Origin: Photobacterium angustum
GTDB lineage: Bacteria; Pseudomonadota; Gammaproteobacteria; Enterobacterales; Vibrionaceae
Length of the DNA stretch: 32,236 nucleotides
Assembly (NCBI RefSeq): GCF_003026365.1
Contig: NZ_PYOM01000031.1
Coordinates: forward strand, 1-32,236
Direction: 5' to 3'
A model generated the notes under the pieces. It was not told the origin of the DNA and ran no database searches. It saw only the letters and a list, made by a program, of their open reading frames with translations. The translations under genes were made by a program, and so were the position numbers. Position 1 is the stretch's first letter. Every line of letters starts with the position of its first letter. Below are positions 1-8,789 of this stretch, in pieces.

Positions 1-250
1 CAATTAAAATCGATTTTTTTTATTTCAAAAATGAAAAGGCTTTGCATTTTTTTGTTAAGTATTTGTTCAGAAAGTAACTGTTAGGTTCAACTGGTTGCAT
101 TTATTTGTCTATTTTTAACAACTCTCAAATAAGAAATAGTGACTAAGTATGCAACGTATAAAAATAACGACAGGGCTAGTTTAACGACCAATTAAATTAA
201 GCTCTTTTGAAAGTAATGTTGAAGTACGAATGAGATGTAAGCTCACGCTG

Positions 251-287
251 TTAGCACCTTGGTTTATCAAGTGTGCTTGATGGCTAA
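251..287 (+). promoter_or_regulatory. Possible hairpin in the nuo leader; bases 1-313 otherwise without a gene
   Basis: Bases 1-313 upstream of nuoA are AT-rich and hold no credible gene. Just before nuoA there are nested inverted repeats: TTAGC (251-255) with GCTAA (283-287), and inside them ATCAAG (266-271) with CTTGAT (276-281) around a TGTG loop. The structure sits about 27 bases before the nuoA start, so it would lie in the mRNA leader or overlap an operator. The nuo promoter should lie in 1-250, but I could not pick a convincing -35/-10 pair. The role of the hairpin is unknown. Confidence 0.25.
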
Positions 288-313
288 TGCATCAAATTCG
301 ACAAGGAGTGCAA

Positions 314-688
314 ATGAGTGATTTCAACCCAGGAATCATGATCGGTGTCTTCAGCCTTCTCGTCTTAGCGGTGATCGCTTCCATTTTATTTATTAGTAAA
401 TCTCTTGGTGGATTCGGGCGTCGTTTTGATAAAGAACAGCCTTTCGAGTGTGGACTTTTACCCTCTGGAACGACAAAGCATAACTTCTCTATTAGTTATT
501 ACCTCATCGCTGTTGCGTTTCTAATTTTTGAATTAGAAGCCGCAATCCTTTTTGCATGGGGAGTCGACTATTGGCAACTCGGTATACCGGGTGTCATTGC
601 TGGCGTCACCTTTTTGGTGATTTTACTTTTAGGGTTCATTTACATGATACGTAAAGGTGTTTTTCAAATCGGAGTGTATGAGTCATGA
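314..688 (+). CDS. nuoA: NADH-quinone oxidoreductase subunit A
   Basis: Small membrane subunit of complex I, 124 residues, with three predicted transmembrane segments. The family motif FECGLLPSG sits in the loop after helix 1. The acidic helix-2 motif reads FELEAAILF where E. coli has FDVEALFLF, so the first acid is Glu for Asp and the second is kept. An in-frame ATG exists at 287, but the ATG at 314 has AAGGAG five bases before it (303-308) and gives a normal NuoA N-terminus, so I place the start at 314. It is the first gene of the nuo operon. Its stop overlaps the nuoB start (ATGA), which suggests translational coupling. Confidence 0.95.
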   Translation: MSDFNPGIMIGVFSLLVLAVIASILFISKSLGGFGRRFDKEQPFECGLLPSGTTKHNFSISYYLIAVAFLIFELEAAILFAWGVDYWQLGIPGVIAGVTFLVILLLGFIYMIRKGVFQIGVYES

Positions 689-1236
689 GCGATATAATTC
701 AAACCGTTAACGTCGATAATTCCTCGAATGAAAAAGGCAACAACATCATTACCAATATTGTTGGTAAAGTTGATGATCTTATTTCCTATAGCCGGAAGCA
801 TTCGCTCTGGCCTTACAACTTTGGGACATCATGCTGTTTCGTTGAAATGATGACGGCAGCGACGCCTCGCTATGACATGGCAAGGTTTGGTTCTGAAGTA
901 CTTCGTGGCTCACCACGCCAAAGCGACGTGCTTATCACCGCTGGTACCTGCTTTGTGAAAATGGCACCGCTAATGAAGCATATCTATGACCAAATGCTTG
1001 AGCCTAAATGGGTGATTTCAATGGGATCTTGTTCAAACTCAGGCGGCATGTATGACATCTACAGTGTTGTACAAGGCGTCGATAAAATTCTTCCTGTTGA
1101 CGTCTATGTCCCTGGTTGCCCACCTCGTCCAGACGCCCTACTCGAGGGATTAATCATGCTTCAAGAGCACGTTCAAGCTAACCCAGTATCTGTGCTAAGT
1201 AAAAACCGTAAACCACTCGGTTTGAGGGTCGAATAA
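685..1236 (+). CDS. nuoB: NADH-quinone oxidoreductase subunit B (N2 iron-sulfur cluster)
   Basis: Peripheral-arm subunit that carries the terminal 4Fe-4S cluster N2, which hands electrons to quinone. It has 183 residues, shorter at the N-terminus than E. coli NuoB (220). All four N2 ligands are visible: the adjacent pair Cys50-Cys51 (GTSCCF), Cys116 (GSCSNSGG) and Cys145 (VPGCPPRP), with the same spacing (65 and 29) as in E. coli. The start overlaps the nuoA stop by four bases (ATGA). The stop overlaps the nuoCD start by one base (TAATG). The assignment is secure. Confidence 0.97.
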   Translation: MSDIIQTVNVDNSSNEKGNNIITNIVGKVDDLISYSRKHSLWPYNFGTSCCFVEMMTAATPRYDMARFGSEVLRGSPRQSDVLITAGTCFVKMAPLMKHIYDQMLEPKWVISMGSCSNSGGMYDIYSVVQGVDKILPVDVYVPGCPPRPDALLEGLIMLQEHVQANPVSVLSKNRKPLGLRVE

Positions 1237-2933
1237 TGAATAATAACGATCGTCAAATACTCATTGAGCGTTTCGGTGCTAAAGCGCCAAACCACGAAAT
1301 CATTGGTTGTGAAAGTTTCGAGGTAAAAAAAGAACACCTTATCGATACCTTACACTTCTTAAAAAATGAAGCTTCTTCGCAATTTGAAATGTTGTTTGAC
1401 CTTTCAGCAATTGATGAATGTGAACGTGGTGGCGGACTCAGTGTGTTTTATTACCTGCTGAGTGTGAAAAATAAGGCATTTATTTCCATTCGTACACACA
1501 TTGCTAATGACAACATTGAAGTACCTACCGTGGTTGGACTTTGGCCTAACGCGAATTGGTATGAGCGTGAAGTCTATGACATGTTCGGGATTAAATTCAC
1601 TGATCACCCCGACCTACGCCGTATCTTAACTTTTGATTTTTGGAAAGGTCACCCACTGCGTAAGTCCTATCCTTGTCGTGCAACCTTAATGGATGAACCT
1701 TTCGATCTTGAAGGTCCTGACTTCGATGATGTTATGAAGTCCTATGATATTCAAGGGAAGCAAAACGATGGCAGCATGGTACTAAACATCGGTCCTAACC
1801 ATCCCGGAACCGATGGCGTTATCCGCCTAAAAGTTAAAATGAAAGGCGAATTCATTGAAGATTTGGATCAAGAGATTGGCTTCCACCATCGCGGGGCAGA
1901 GAAAATTGCAGAGCGTCATACTTTTCATAACTACATCCCTTATACCGATCGTATCGATTACTTAGGTGGTGTAGCAGGTGAACTGCCCTACTTACTAGGG
2001 CTTGAAGCAATGACTGGGATTGAAGTCCCCGAACGTGCCAAGACCATGCGGATTATGTTATGCGAATTATTCCGAATTTCGAGCCATCTTGTATGGTTTG
2101 GAAGTATCACGCATAACCTAGGGGGTATGGCTCCCGCTTTTTATGCTTTCACCGAGCGTGAAAAAATCTTCGATGTTATCGAGTTGATCTGTGGCGGTCG
2201 TATGCACCCTGCATTCTTCAGAATTGGTGGTGTTTCTCAAGATTTACCTGATGGCTGGGAAGAAAAAGTTGAACATGCCTGCCAAGGTATTGAGCAACTT
2301 GTCCCCGATCTTGAAAAGTTAATGACCAACTCAATGATCTTCAAAGTACGGACACAAAACATTGCGGTTTACAGTCAGTCAATGGCGCTTGATTGGGGCT
2401 TAACAGGACCAAACTTGCGTGCAACAGGTATTAACTTCGATATACGTAAAGATTTCCCTTATATGGGTTACGAAGATTACGACTTTGACGTTCCTGTTGG
2501 CCAAGATGGTGATGCCTACACCCGTACCGTTCTCCGTGTGCAAGAAGTGGTTGAGAGTTTGAAGATCATTCGACAAGCGGCGGCGCGTATGCCTGAAGGT
2601 CCTATCCTTGCTGACAATGCGCCTAACTTTGGTTTTCCTCGAAAACAAAATGCATTACGTGATATCGAAACCCTGATCCACAGCTTTGTTGATACAGGCA
2701 GAGGCTTTAACTTCCCTGTTGCTGAAACCTTTTATGCAACGGAAACCGCTAAAGGTGTCACAAGCTACCATACCATCAGTAATGGAACAGGATGCCCTTA
2801 CCGTGTCCGAATCCGAACACCTTCATTTACACATTTCCAATCCGTTAAAGCCGTTTCTAAAGGCGACTTATTGAGCAATATCATCTGTTTAATCGGCTCT
2901 ATCGATTACGTACTCGCTGATATTGATCGCTAA
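1236..2933 (+). CDS. nuoCD: NADH-quinone oxidoreductase fused subunit C/D
   Basis: Fusion of NuoC (about residues 1-165, with the 30-kDa signature YEREVYDMFGI and HPDLRRIL) and NuoD (about residues 180-565), as in E. coli; 565 residues against about 596-600. NuoD forms the quinone pocket with NuoB. YTDRIDYLGG, which includes the pocket tyrosine, is present, and the C-terminus ends in the usual DIDR. The odd feature is the first NuoD loop. Residues 187-194 read GPNHPGTDG, so His189 is present but the second His of the usual HPxxHG (His38 of T. thermophilus Nqo4, a quinone contact) is Asp193 (codon GAT, 1812-1814). The gene is otherwise intact, so this is a substitution in a working gene, not decay. 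It overlaps nuoB by one base and is followed by an 87-base gap before nuoE. Confidence 0.97.
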   Translation: MNNNDRQILIERFGAKAPNHEIIGCESFEVKKEHLIDTLHFLKNEASSQFEMLFDLSAIDECERGGGLSVFYYLLSVKNKAFISIRTHIANDNIEVPTVVGLWPNANWYEREVYDMFGIKFTDHPDLRRILTFDFWKGHPLRKSYPCRATLMDEPFDLEGPDFDDVMKSYDIQGKQNDGSMVLNIGPNHPGTDGVIRLKVKMKGEFIEDLDQEIGFHHRGAEKIAERHTFHNYIPYTDRIDYLGGVAGELPYLLGLEAMTGIEVPERAKTMRIMLCELFRISSHLVWFGSITHNLGGMAPAFYAFTEREKIFDVIELICGGRMHPAFFRIGGVSQDLPDGWEEKVEHACQGIEQLVPDLEKLMTNSMIFKVRTQNIAVYSQSMALDWGLTGPNLRATGINFDIRKDFPYMGYEDYDFDVPVGQDGDAYTRTVLRVQEVVESLKIIRQAAARMPEGPILADNAPNFGFPRKQNALRDIETLIHSFVDTGRGFNFPVAETFYATETAKGVTSYHTISNGTGCPYRVRIRTPSFTHFQSVKAVSKGDLLSNIICLIGSIDYVLADIDR

Positions 2934-2943
2934 ACAATAAAAA

Positions 2944-2991
2944 CAACATCCCATGTAGATGTTGAGACGAATAAGACAAATGTCGCTCGTC
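2944..2991 (+). promoter_or_regulatory. Two inverted repeats in the nuoCD-nuoE gap
   Basis: This is the only sizeable gap inside the nuo operon (2934-3020). It contains CAACATC (2944-2950) and GATGTTG (2958-2964), a perfect 7-bp stem with a 7-base loop. It is followed by GACGA (2966-2970) with TCGTC (2987-2991) enclosing GACA/TGTC. There is no T-run after either, so these are not classical terminators. They could be mRNA processing or stability elements that set the ratio of upstream to downstream subunits. The role is inferred. Confidence 0.4.
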
Positions 2992-3020
2992 ATAAATAAA
3001 GTCCGCAATGTGAGGAAATC

Positions 3021-3587
3021 ATGTTAACAGATCAAGAAAGAGCTCATCTGGAAGAGCATATTGCTCATTACCCAGAAAAAAGAGCCGGTGCCATCTATTG
3101 TCTTTATTTTATGCAAGATAAATATGGCTATATCACGAAACCAAGTCTCAACCTTGTTAGTGAGCTTACAGACCTATCAACAACGCAGCTAGATGAACTT
3201 ATCACGTTTTATACGCTTTTGCGCCGACGCCCTGTTGGTCGCAATGTCATGCGTGTCTGTGACAGCATTTCTTGCCATACCCGAGGTGCGAAAAAAGTGC
3301 TAGAAGCGGCAGAAAATGCAACAGGTAAAGCATTAGGAGAGATCGCTAATGATGGCAGCATTACCGTTCTACCGAGTATTTGCCTTGGATTATGCGATCG
3401 CGCGCCTGCTGCTCTGATCAATGATGATCGTGTTGAAGGTGAGCTAACACCTGAACGCATGCGAATGATCTTAACTGAATTAGCAGAAGAAGAGATCAAG
3501 CTATCAGAGAAGCCTGATTACCAAAACATTATTTCGATGCTGACTCCTCAAGATGCGCCAGCAAAACCGAATGAAGAGGTGATGTAA
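3021..3587 (+). CDS. nuoE: NADH-quinone oxidoreductase subunit E (N1a 2Fe-2S)
   Basis: Thioredoxin-fold 2Fe-2S subunit of the NADH dehydrogenase module, 188 residues (E. coli 166). The N1a ligands are in VCDSISCH (CX4C) and ICLGLCDRAP (CX3C), the family arrangement. The short tail after the cluster domain (last 30 or so residues, rich in Pro, Glu and Lys) accounts for the extra length. GAGGA at 3012-3016 is a good ribosome binding site for the ATG at 3021. The stop overlaps the nuoF start by one base (TAATG), matching the tight pairing of NuoE with NuoF. Confidence 0.96.
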   Translation: MLTDQERAHLEEHIAHYPEKRAGAIYCLYFMQDKYGYITKPSLNLVSELTDLSTTQLDELITFYTLLRRRPVGRNVMRVCDSISCHTRGAKKVLEAAENATGKALGEIANDGSITVLPSICLGLCDRAPAALINDDRVEGELTPERMRMILTELAEEEIKLSEKPDYQNIISMLTPQDAPAKPNEEVM

Positions 3588-4870
3588 TGGATTTAGTACT
3601 TTCACGTAACTTTCATCATCCAAAACCATTAAATTTTGCTGAGTACTGTGAAAATGGTGGTTACCAAAGCCTTAATTCCATTATTGGTCAACCAAGAGAG
3701 CCTTTACTCGCAGAACTTAAAGCATCTGGTCTACGTGGCTGTGGTGGTGGTGGTTTCCCCACTGGTGTGAAATGGGGCTTCCTTGCAAAAGATGCTAGTC
3801 ACCCCGTTTACTTAGTCGTGAATTTAGATGAATCAGAACCGGGCTCGTTTAAAGATAGACAAGTGCTTTATCGCGATCCGCACACTATTTTAGAAGGCGT
3901 TATCGCAAGTAGTTACATACTTGGTGCAGACAAAGCATTTGTTTTCATTCGTGGAGAATATCGCGAAGGGGCAAAAGGACTTGAGAAAGCGGTTCAAGAA
4001 GCACGAGCGGCTGGGCTTGTGGGTGAAAATGTCATGGGCTCTGGCTGGGATCTTGATGTTGACGTTCACTTAAGTGCTGGGCGCTATATCTGTGGTGAAG
4101 AAACCGCCCTACTCAATGCTCTTGAAGGCTACCGTGGTAACCCGCGTTCTAAACCGCCCTTCCCTATCGTAAAAGGTCTGTGGGGACAGCCAACCATAGT
4201 CAACAATGTGGAATCCATCTGTCATATTCCTTGGATCGTTCATAAAGGTGCCGAGTGGTTCAAATCTCAAGGTAAAGGTGATGCCGCAGGAAGCCATATT
4301 TACCAAGTGTCTGGTCCGGTCAAAAAGCCTGGCTTCTTTGAGTTGCCATTAGGGACTACAGCTAGAGAGCTTATTTTCGAGCACGCTGGCGGATTACTTG
4401 ACGATCGTGAGCTTGTCGGTTTTCTACCAGGTGGTGCCTCAACGCAATTCATGCTCCCTGAACATCTCGACATCCCACTCGATTGGGACGGCCCAGCGAC
4501 TGTTGGTTCACGTTTAGGTACTGGCGGGATCATTGTGATGGACGATGCGATTTGTCCAATAGACTTCATGATCAACCTGACAGAATTTTTCGCAAGAGAA
4601 TCATGTGGCTACTGCACACCTTGCCGTGATGGCTTGCCGTATGTCGTACATGTATTGAAAAAATTTGAAACAGGTGAAGCGACCTCCAAAGATCTGGATC
4701 TGCTTCATGAGCTCTGTGAAACCATCTATCCCAACACCTTCTGTGCGCTTGCACCGGGGGCGCTGATGCCAATCATGACTGGATTAAAACACTTCAAACA
4801 TGTTTTTGAATCCCATATTGAAGGGCAACGCTGTACTCACAACCACCAGCTAACTGCGGAGGCATGTTGA
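3587..4870 (+). CDS. nuoF: NADH-quinone oxidoreductase subunit F (FMN, NADH binding, N3)
   Basis: Flavoprotein subunit that oxidises NADH at FMN, 427 residues (E. coli 445). Visible motifs are the glycine-rich nucleotide loop LRGCGGGGFPTG (about residues 49-60), the NLDESEPGSFKDR FMN segment (about 83-95), and YICGEETALL. The N3 4Fe-4S ligands are Cys340, Cys343 and Cys346 (ESCGYCTPCRDG) and Cys386 (NTFCAL). The gene starts one base inside the nuoE stop (TAATG) and ends two bases before the preferred nuoG start. The assignment is secure. Confidence 0.97.
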   Translation: MDLVLSRNFHHPKPLNFAEYCENGGYQSLNSIIGQPREPLLAELKASGLRGCGGGGFPTGVKWGFLAKDASHPVYLVVNLDESEPGSFKDRQVLYRDPHTILEGVIASSYILGADKAFVFIRGEYREGAKGLEKAVQEARAAGLVGENVMGSGWDLDVDVHLSAGRYICGEETALLNALEGYRGNPRSKPPFPIVKGLWGQPTIVNNVESICHIPWIVHKGAEWFKSQGKGDAAGSHIYQVSGPVKKPGFFELPLGTTARELIFEHAGGLLDDRELVGFLPGGASTQFMLPEHLDIPLDWDGPATVGSRLGTGGIIVMDDAICPIDFMINLTEFFARESCGYCTPCRDGLPYVVHVLKKFETGEATSKDLDLLHELCETIYPNTFCALAPGALMPIMTGLKHFKHVFESHIEGQRCTHNHQLTAEAC

Positions 4871-4872
4871 TC

Positions 4873-7239
4873 ATGGGAACTATCTATATAGATGACAAAG
4901 CTGTCGAATTTGAGCCAGGACAGAACGTGTTAGACGCTGCGCGTAAAGCAGGGATCGATACGCCTTATTTTTGCTACCACCCAGCATTAGGTGCCGCAGG
5001 CTCTTGTCGTATTTGTGCCATGGAAACCGTGCCACAAAAAGAAGGTGAAAGACCGCGTACCGTCATGACTTGTAGCATTCCAGCACAAGATGGCCAGCAA
5101 TTTCGTTTTAAATCGCCAAAAGCAAAACAAATCCAAAAAGCCGTGGTTGAGTTTTATATGACCAACCACCCCAATGACTGCCCTGTTTGTGATGAAGGCG
5201 GTGACTGTCACCTTCAAGACACAACCATCAGTGTCGGCCATGCTTACCGCCGCTATGATGGACAAAAACGTACCATGCCGGATCAATTCCTAGGTCCGTT
5301 GGTATATCAAACCATGAACCGCTGTGTGACCTGTTATCGCTGCGTACGCTTTTATCAAGACTATGCGCTTGGTGATGATTTTGGTGCAATGGGGTCAAGC
5401 AATCACGTGCTTTTCCGTCGTACAGAAGATGGTGCATTCGATAGTCCATTCTCAGGCAATTTAGTCAGCGTATGTCCAACCGGCGTTTTTACCGATAAGG
5501 TTTACCGCCGTAAATACAGCCGTACATGGATGTTAGAAAAAGCGCCTTCAATCTGCTCAGGTTGTAGTGTGGGGTGTAATATCGAAGTTGGTGGACGTGA
5601 AGGAACCCTACGACGCGTTCAACCTAACAACGAAGAATCAAAAGTAAATCCTTATTTCATCTGTGATCGTGGTCGTTATGGGTCTCATGGCACCGAGTCG
5701 CACTCAAGACCTAAATACGTATCAGAGCAAGGTAAAGTCGTAAAAACATCACCTCTAGATGCACTGAAAATAGCCCTTGTTAGAGCTGAAGGTCATGTGG
5801 GTATTTTAGGTTCCGTAGAAGAAGATCTCACGACTAACTTGGCACTTAAAGCTATTGCAAAAGAGATGAATGCGCCGTTCTCACCATTTATTTCACCGCA
5901 ACAAGAAGCCTTGACGAAAACCGCTGTAGCAGCGAATCACAATGCGCCTTCTATATCAGATATAGAGCAATCAGATGCGGTTTTCGTGTTAGGAGAGCTC
6001 ACTGAACATGCGCCTATGCTTGATCTTGCGGTACGCCAAGTTATCAAAGCTAAAAAAGATGTGTATGTATTACATGCAACACCTTCTCACCTCGTCACAG
6101 CCTTGAATAAACTTCAGCGAGGCCATGTTAAAGCATTAGCACCAAGCCAATGGCAAGACTGTTTAACACAAATTAACACAGCTGTTCATGATGGTGCTAT
6201 GGAAGATCTCTGGATTAAAGATGTTGCCAATGCACTAAAACAGGCGGAAAAACCCGTCATTATTGGTGTGGCTGAACTGCTTAACACTGCAGATATCTCT
6301 CTACTTAATACCATTACAGAGTCACTTGCACCTACAGCCAAAATGGCGATTGCTTTACCGAGTGCCGGTTCTGTTAATGCAGCATTAACAGCACAAGAAA
6401 ACTCATGTGCTGAGCTGATGGCGCAAATAGAGAATGACAAAATAAAGACATTGGTTGTTGTCGGCAGCGATCCCCTGAATACCAATCATCCACACTGGCA
6501 TGCATTACATGACAAGCTAGATCAATTGATTGTGATCGATAAAGTCTTAACCAAAACAGCACACTTAAGCGACACCTTATTGCCACTCGCAGCATGGCCA
6601 GAAAGGGACGGTATGACGATTAACTATGAAGGTAGACTACAGCGTTTTAGCAAGGCTTTCGCGAGAAAAACAGCCACGATTGACGCTCATGACATGATTG
6701 AAACCTTAATGAAATCACCTGAGACAATCGAACAATGGTTAACTGAGCTCGCACCGATGCTACCTCAAGCTGGTGATGACGGGATCATCATCGAAAAAGA
6801 CAAGCTTAAGTGCACTGAATTACCGCTTGAACAGAAAACAAATCCACCAGCAATTCAAAGTACTCAGCCGCAAGTTGCACTGAGTAAATGGTTTGGTGAA
6901 GGATATGTTGCCGATCATGCGCCTGAAATCCGCTCTCTCAAGCCAGGATCTTCCGCTTCAATAAATCCCAGACTGGCTGCCTCGCTAAACCTTAGCAATG
7001 GTGATCAATTAATGATTACTTGCGGTGATCAGAAGTTGGTACGCCCTGCGGTGATTTCCTCTCAAGTTGCTGACCTCACAGTTGCTTTAAATCAAGCAGA
7101 TATGCGCCTACTTCAGGCTGATATTGCTTCACCATTGTGTCTTGAGCGCACCTCTGAGCTTTTTATTGATGCAGATAAAAAGGAGGAAATCAAAAACATT
7201 ATTGGTAGTGCATCGGTCATTATGATGGGAGAAGCCTAA
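4873..7239 (+). CDS. nuoG: NADH-quinone oxidoreductase subunit G (N1b, N4, N5, N7)
   Basis: Largest peripheral subunit, 788 residues from this start (E. coli about 908). In order: an N-terminal 2Fe-2S domain (N1b: CYHPALGAAGSCRIC and a later Cys), the HX3CX2CX5C N5 site (HPNDCPVCDEGGDC), N4 (CVTCYRC, with a later CP in SVCPTGVF), and the off-pathway N7 site (CSGCSVGC plus ICDRGRYG). A degenerate molybdopterin-oxidoreductase-like domain without the cofactor fills the rest and is where the protein is shorter than E. coli. An ATG at 4864 is in frame, but GGAGG at 4858-4862 is one base from it and ten bases from the ATG at 4873, so 4873 is preferred. The stop overlaps nuoH (TAATG). Confidence 0.95.
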   Translation: MGTIYIDDKAVEFEPGQNVLDAARKAGIDTPYFCYHPALGAAGSCRICAMETVPQKEGERPRTVMTCSIPAQDGQQFRFKSPKAKQIQKAVVEFYMTNHPNDCPVCDEGGDCHLQDTTISVGHAYRRYDGQKRTMPDQFLGPLVYQTMNRCVTCYRCVRFYQDYALGDDFGAMGSSNHVLFRRTEDGAFDSPFSGNLVSVCPTGVFTDKVYRRKYSRTWMLEKAPSICSGCSVGCNIEVGGREGTLRRVQPNNEESKVNPYFICDRGRYGSHGTESHSRPKYVSEQGKVVKTSPLDALKIALVRAEGHVGILGSVEEDLTTNLALKAIAKEMNAPFSPFISPQQEALTKTAVAANHNAPSISDIEQSDAVFVLGELTEHAPMLDLAVRQVIKAKKDVYVLHATPSHLVTALNKLQRGHVKALAPSQWQDCLTQINTAVHDGAMEDLWIKDVANALKQAEKPVIIGVAELLNTADISLLNTITESLAPTAKMAIALPSAGSVNAALTAQENSCAELMAQIENDKIKTLVVVGSDPLNTNHPHWHALHDKLDQLIVIDKVLTKTAHLSDTLLPLAAWPERDGMTINYEGRLQRFSKAFARKTATIDAHDMIETLMKSPETIEQWLTELAPMLPQAGDDGIIIEKDKLKCTELPLEQKTNPPAIQSTQPQVALSKWFGEGYVADHAPEIRSLKPGSSASINPRLAASLNLSNGDQLMITCGDQKLVRPAVISSQVADLTVALNQADMRLLQADIASPLCLERTSELFIDADKKEEIKNIIGSASVIMMGEA

Positions 7240-8216
7240 TGGATTCATTGCAGTACTGGATTTTTATTCTGGTCGGTATGGTTATCACTATCTTTGGTTT
7301 GATTTTAGTTGCAGGCTATACCGTTCTGTTTGAACGTCGCTGTCTAGCACTGTTGCAAGACCGTTACGGCCCTAACCGAGCAGGTCCATTAGGGTTATTC
7401 CAAGCACTATGTGATGCAGCAAAACTGCTAACAAAAGAATATTTCATGCCCGGGTTTGTCGACAAAAAGCTCTACGCTTTAGCACCAATCCTTGTCGTGG
7501 TATCGATTCTTGTTAGCTTTGCTTTACTGCCTATAGGTAAAAATATCTCATGGGCAGCAGACTTAAACATCGGTCTGCTCTTTTTGATGGGATTAAGCTC
7601 CATTCACGCTTATGGGGTCTTTTTAGGCGGATGGGCATCAAGCTCGAAATACACCATGCTTGGCGCAATTCGTACTATTGCTCAGTTAATCAGTTATGAA
7701 TTAGCAATGGGTATGGCGGTATTGGGTGTGGTTATGCTTGCTGGCAGCTTTAGCTTAACGCAAATTGTTGATGCACAAACGACACCGTATATCCTCCTTC
7801 AACCGGTTGGCTTCCTTGTATTCCTAATCGCAGGTATTGCAGAAACTCACCGCTTGCCATTCGATATGCCTGAAGCCGAAAACGAGCTTAATGCCGGTTT
7901 TAATACCGAATATGGCGGTATGCCTTTTGCGATGTTTTTCCTTGGTGAATACCTAGGTGTGATCCTCGTCGGTGCAATGGCAACAACCTTGTACCTCGGC
8001 GGATGGCACGGACCATGGGCTGAAGCCTATCCGCTTGTTGGCGTCTTATGGTTTGTATTGAAGACCTTCCTGTTAGTTTTCTTCTTTGTATGGATGCGTG
8101 CCAGCTTACCGCGAACGCGTTACGACCAGCTAATGGCATTCGGTTGGAAATTCTTACTTCCAATCGGCATCGTCAACATCATTTTGACCGCCCTTGTCGG
8201 TACATTCTGGATGTAG
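7239..8216 (+). CDS. nuoH: NADH-quinone oxidoreductase subunit H (quinone-channel membrane subunit)
   Basis: Membrane subunit that joins the peripheral arm to the membrane arm and forms much of the quinone channel; 325 residues, exactly the E. coli length, about eight transmembrane helices. Key motifs are RYGPNRAGPLG near the N-terminus, the conserved Glu in QLISYELAMG, and the acidic loop PFDMPEAENEL followed by FNTEYGGM. All carboxylates known to matter in E. coli NuoH appear kept, in contrast to the changes in NuoCD, NuoM and NuoN. The start overlaps the nuoG stop by one base. A 25-base gap precedes nuoI. Confidence 0.97.
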   Translation: MDSLQYWIFILVGMVITIFGLILVAGYTVLFERRCLALLQDRYGPNRAGPLGLFQALCDAAKLLTKEYFMPGFVDKKLYALAPILVVVSILVSFALLPIGKNISWAADLNIGLLFLMGLSSIHAYGVFLGGWASSSKYTMLGAIRTIAQLISYELAMGMAVLGVVMLAGSFSLTQIVDAQTTPYILLQPVGFLVFLIAGIAETHRLPFDMPEAENELNAGFNTEYGGMPFAMFFLGEYLGVILVGAMATTLYLGGWHGPWAEAYPLVGVLWFVLKTFLLVFFFVWMRASLPRTRYDQLMAFGWKFLLPIGIVNIILTALVGTFWM

Positions 8217-8241
8217 CCACCAACATTAGAGAGAGACAATC

Positions 8242-8775
8242 ATGAAAGTTATACAGATTTTACAAGAGGTCACAGGGGCTTTTGCGGCAACCATTAAGCA
8301 CGTTTGGGCACCACGCGATACGGTTTGTTATCCAGAGGTAAAACCAGACTTACCTGAACGCTGGCGCGGTCGCATTGTATTAACGCGCGATCCTGACGGT
8401 GATGAACGTTGTGTTGCTTGTTATTTGTGCTCTTCAGTATGCCCTGCTAATGCAATCACCATTCAAGGTGCTGAGCGAGAAGATGAGCGTCGATATGCCA
8501 AAACATTCGAACTGGATTTCAGTCGCTGCATTTTCTGTGGAATGTGTGAAGAAGCATGTCCAACCCTATCGATTCAATGCACCACTGATTTTGAAATGGG
8601 TAAATATTCTCGTGACAAGCTGCTTTATGAAAAAGAAGACTTACTCATTGATGGCACAGGTAAACACCCAGACTTTAATTACTACAAGCAAGCAGGTGTA
8701 GCAATTACAGGTAAAGCTATCGGCGATGGTGAAAATGAAAAACCACCAATCGATGTGTACTCTCTGCTGCCATAA
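8242..8775 (+). CDS. nuoI: NADH-quinone oxidoreductase subunit I (N6a/N6b ferredoxin)
   Basis: Ferredoxin-like subunit with two 4Fe-4S clusters (N6a and N6b), 177 residues (E. coli 180). Two complete CX2CX2CX3CP motifs are present: CVACYLCSSVCP and CIFCGMCEEACP. It carries electrons from NuoG to cluster N2 in NuoB. A GAGAGA stretch at 8230-8235 precedes the ATG. The next gene, nuoJ, begins 14 bases after the stop. Confidence 0.97.
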   Translation: MKVIQILQEVTGAFAATIKHVWAPRDTVCYPEVKPDLPERWRGRIVLTRDPDGDERCVACYLCSSVCPANAITIQGAEREDERRYAKTFELDFSRCIFCGMCEEACPTLSIQCTTDFEMGKYSRDKLLYEKEDLLIDGTGKHPDFNYYKQAGVAITGKAIGDGENEKPPIDVYSLLP

Positions 8776-8789
8776 GGACATCATCATTC

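Noticed and set aside
287..313. Upstream ATG extending NuoA by nine residues
   Set aside because: No ribosome binding site before 287, while AAGGAG at 303-308 serves ATG 314, which also gives the family N-terminus.
4864..4872. Earlier ATG for NuoG
   Set aside because: GGAGG is only one base upstream of it; spacing to ATG 4873 is normal.
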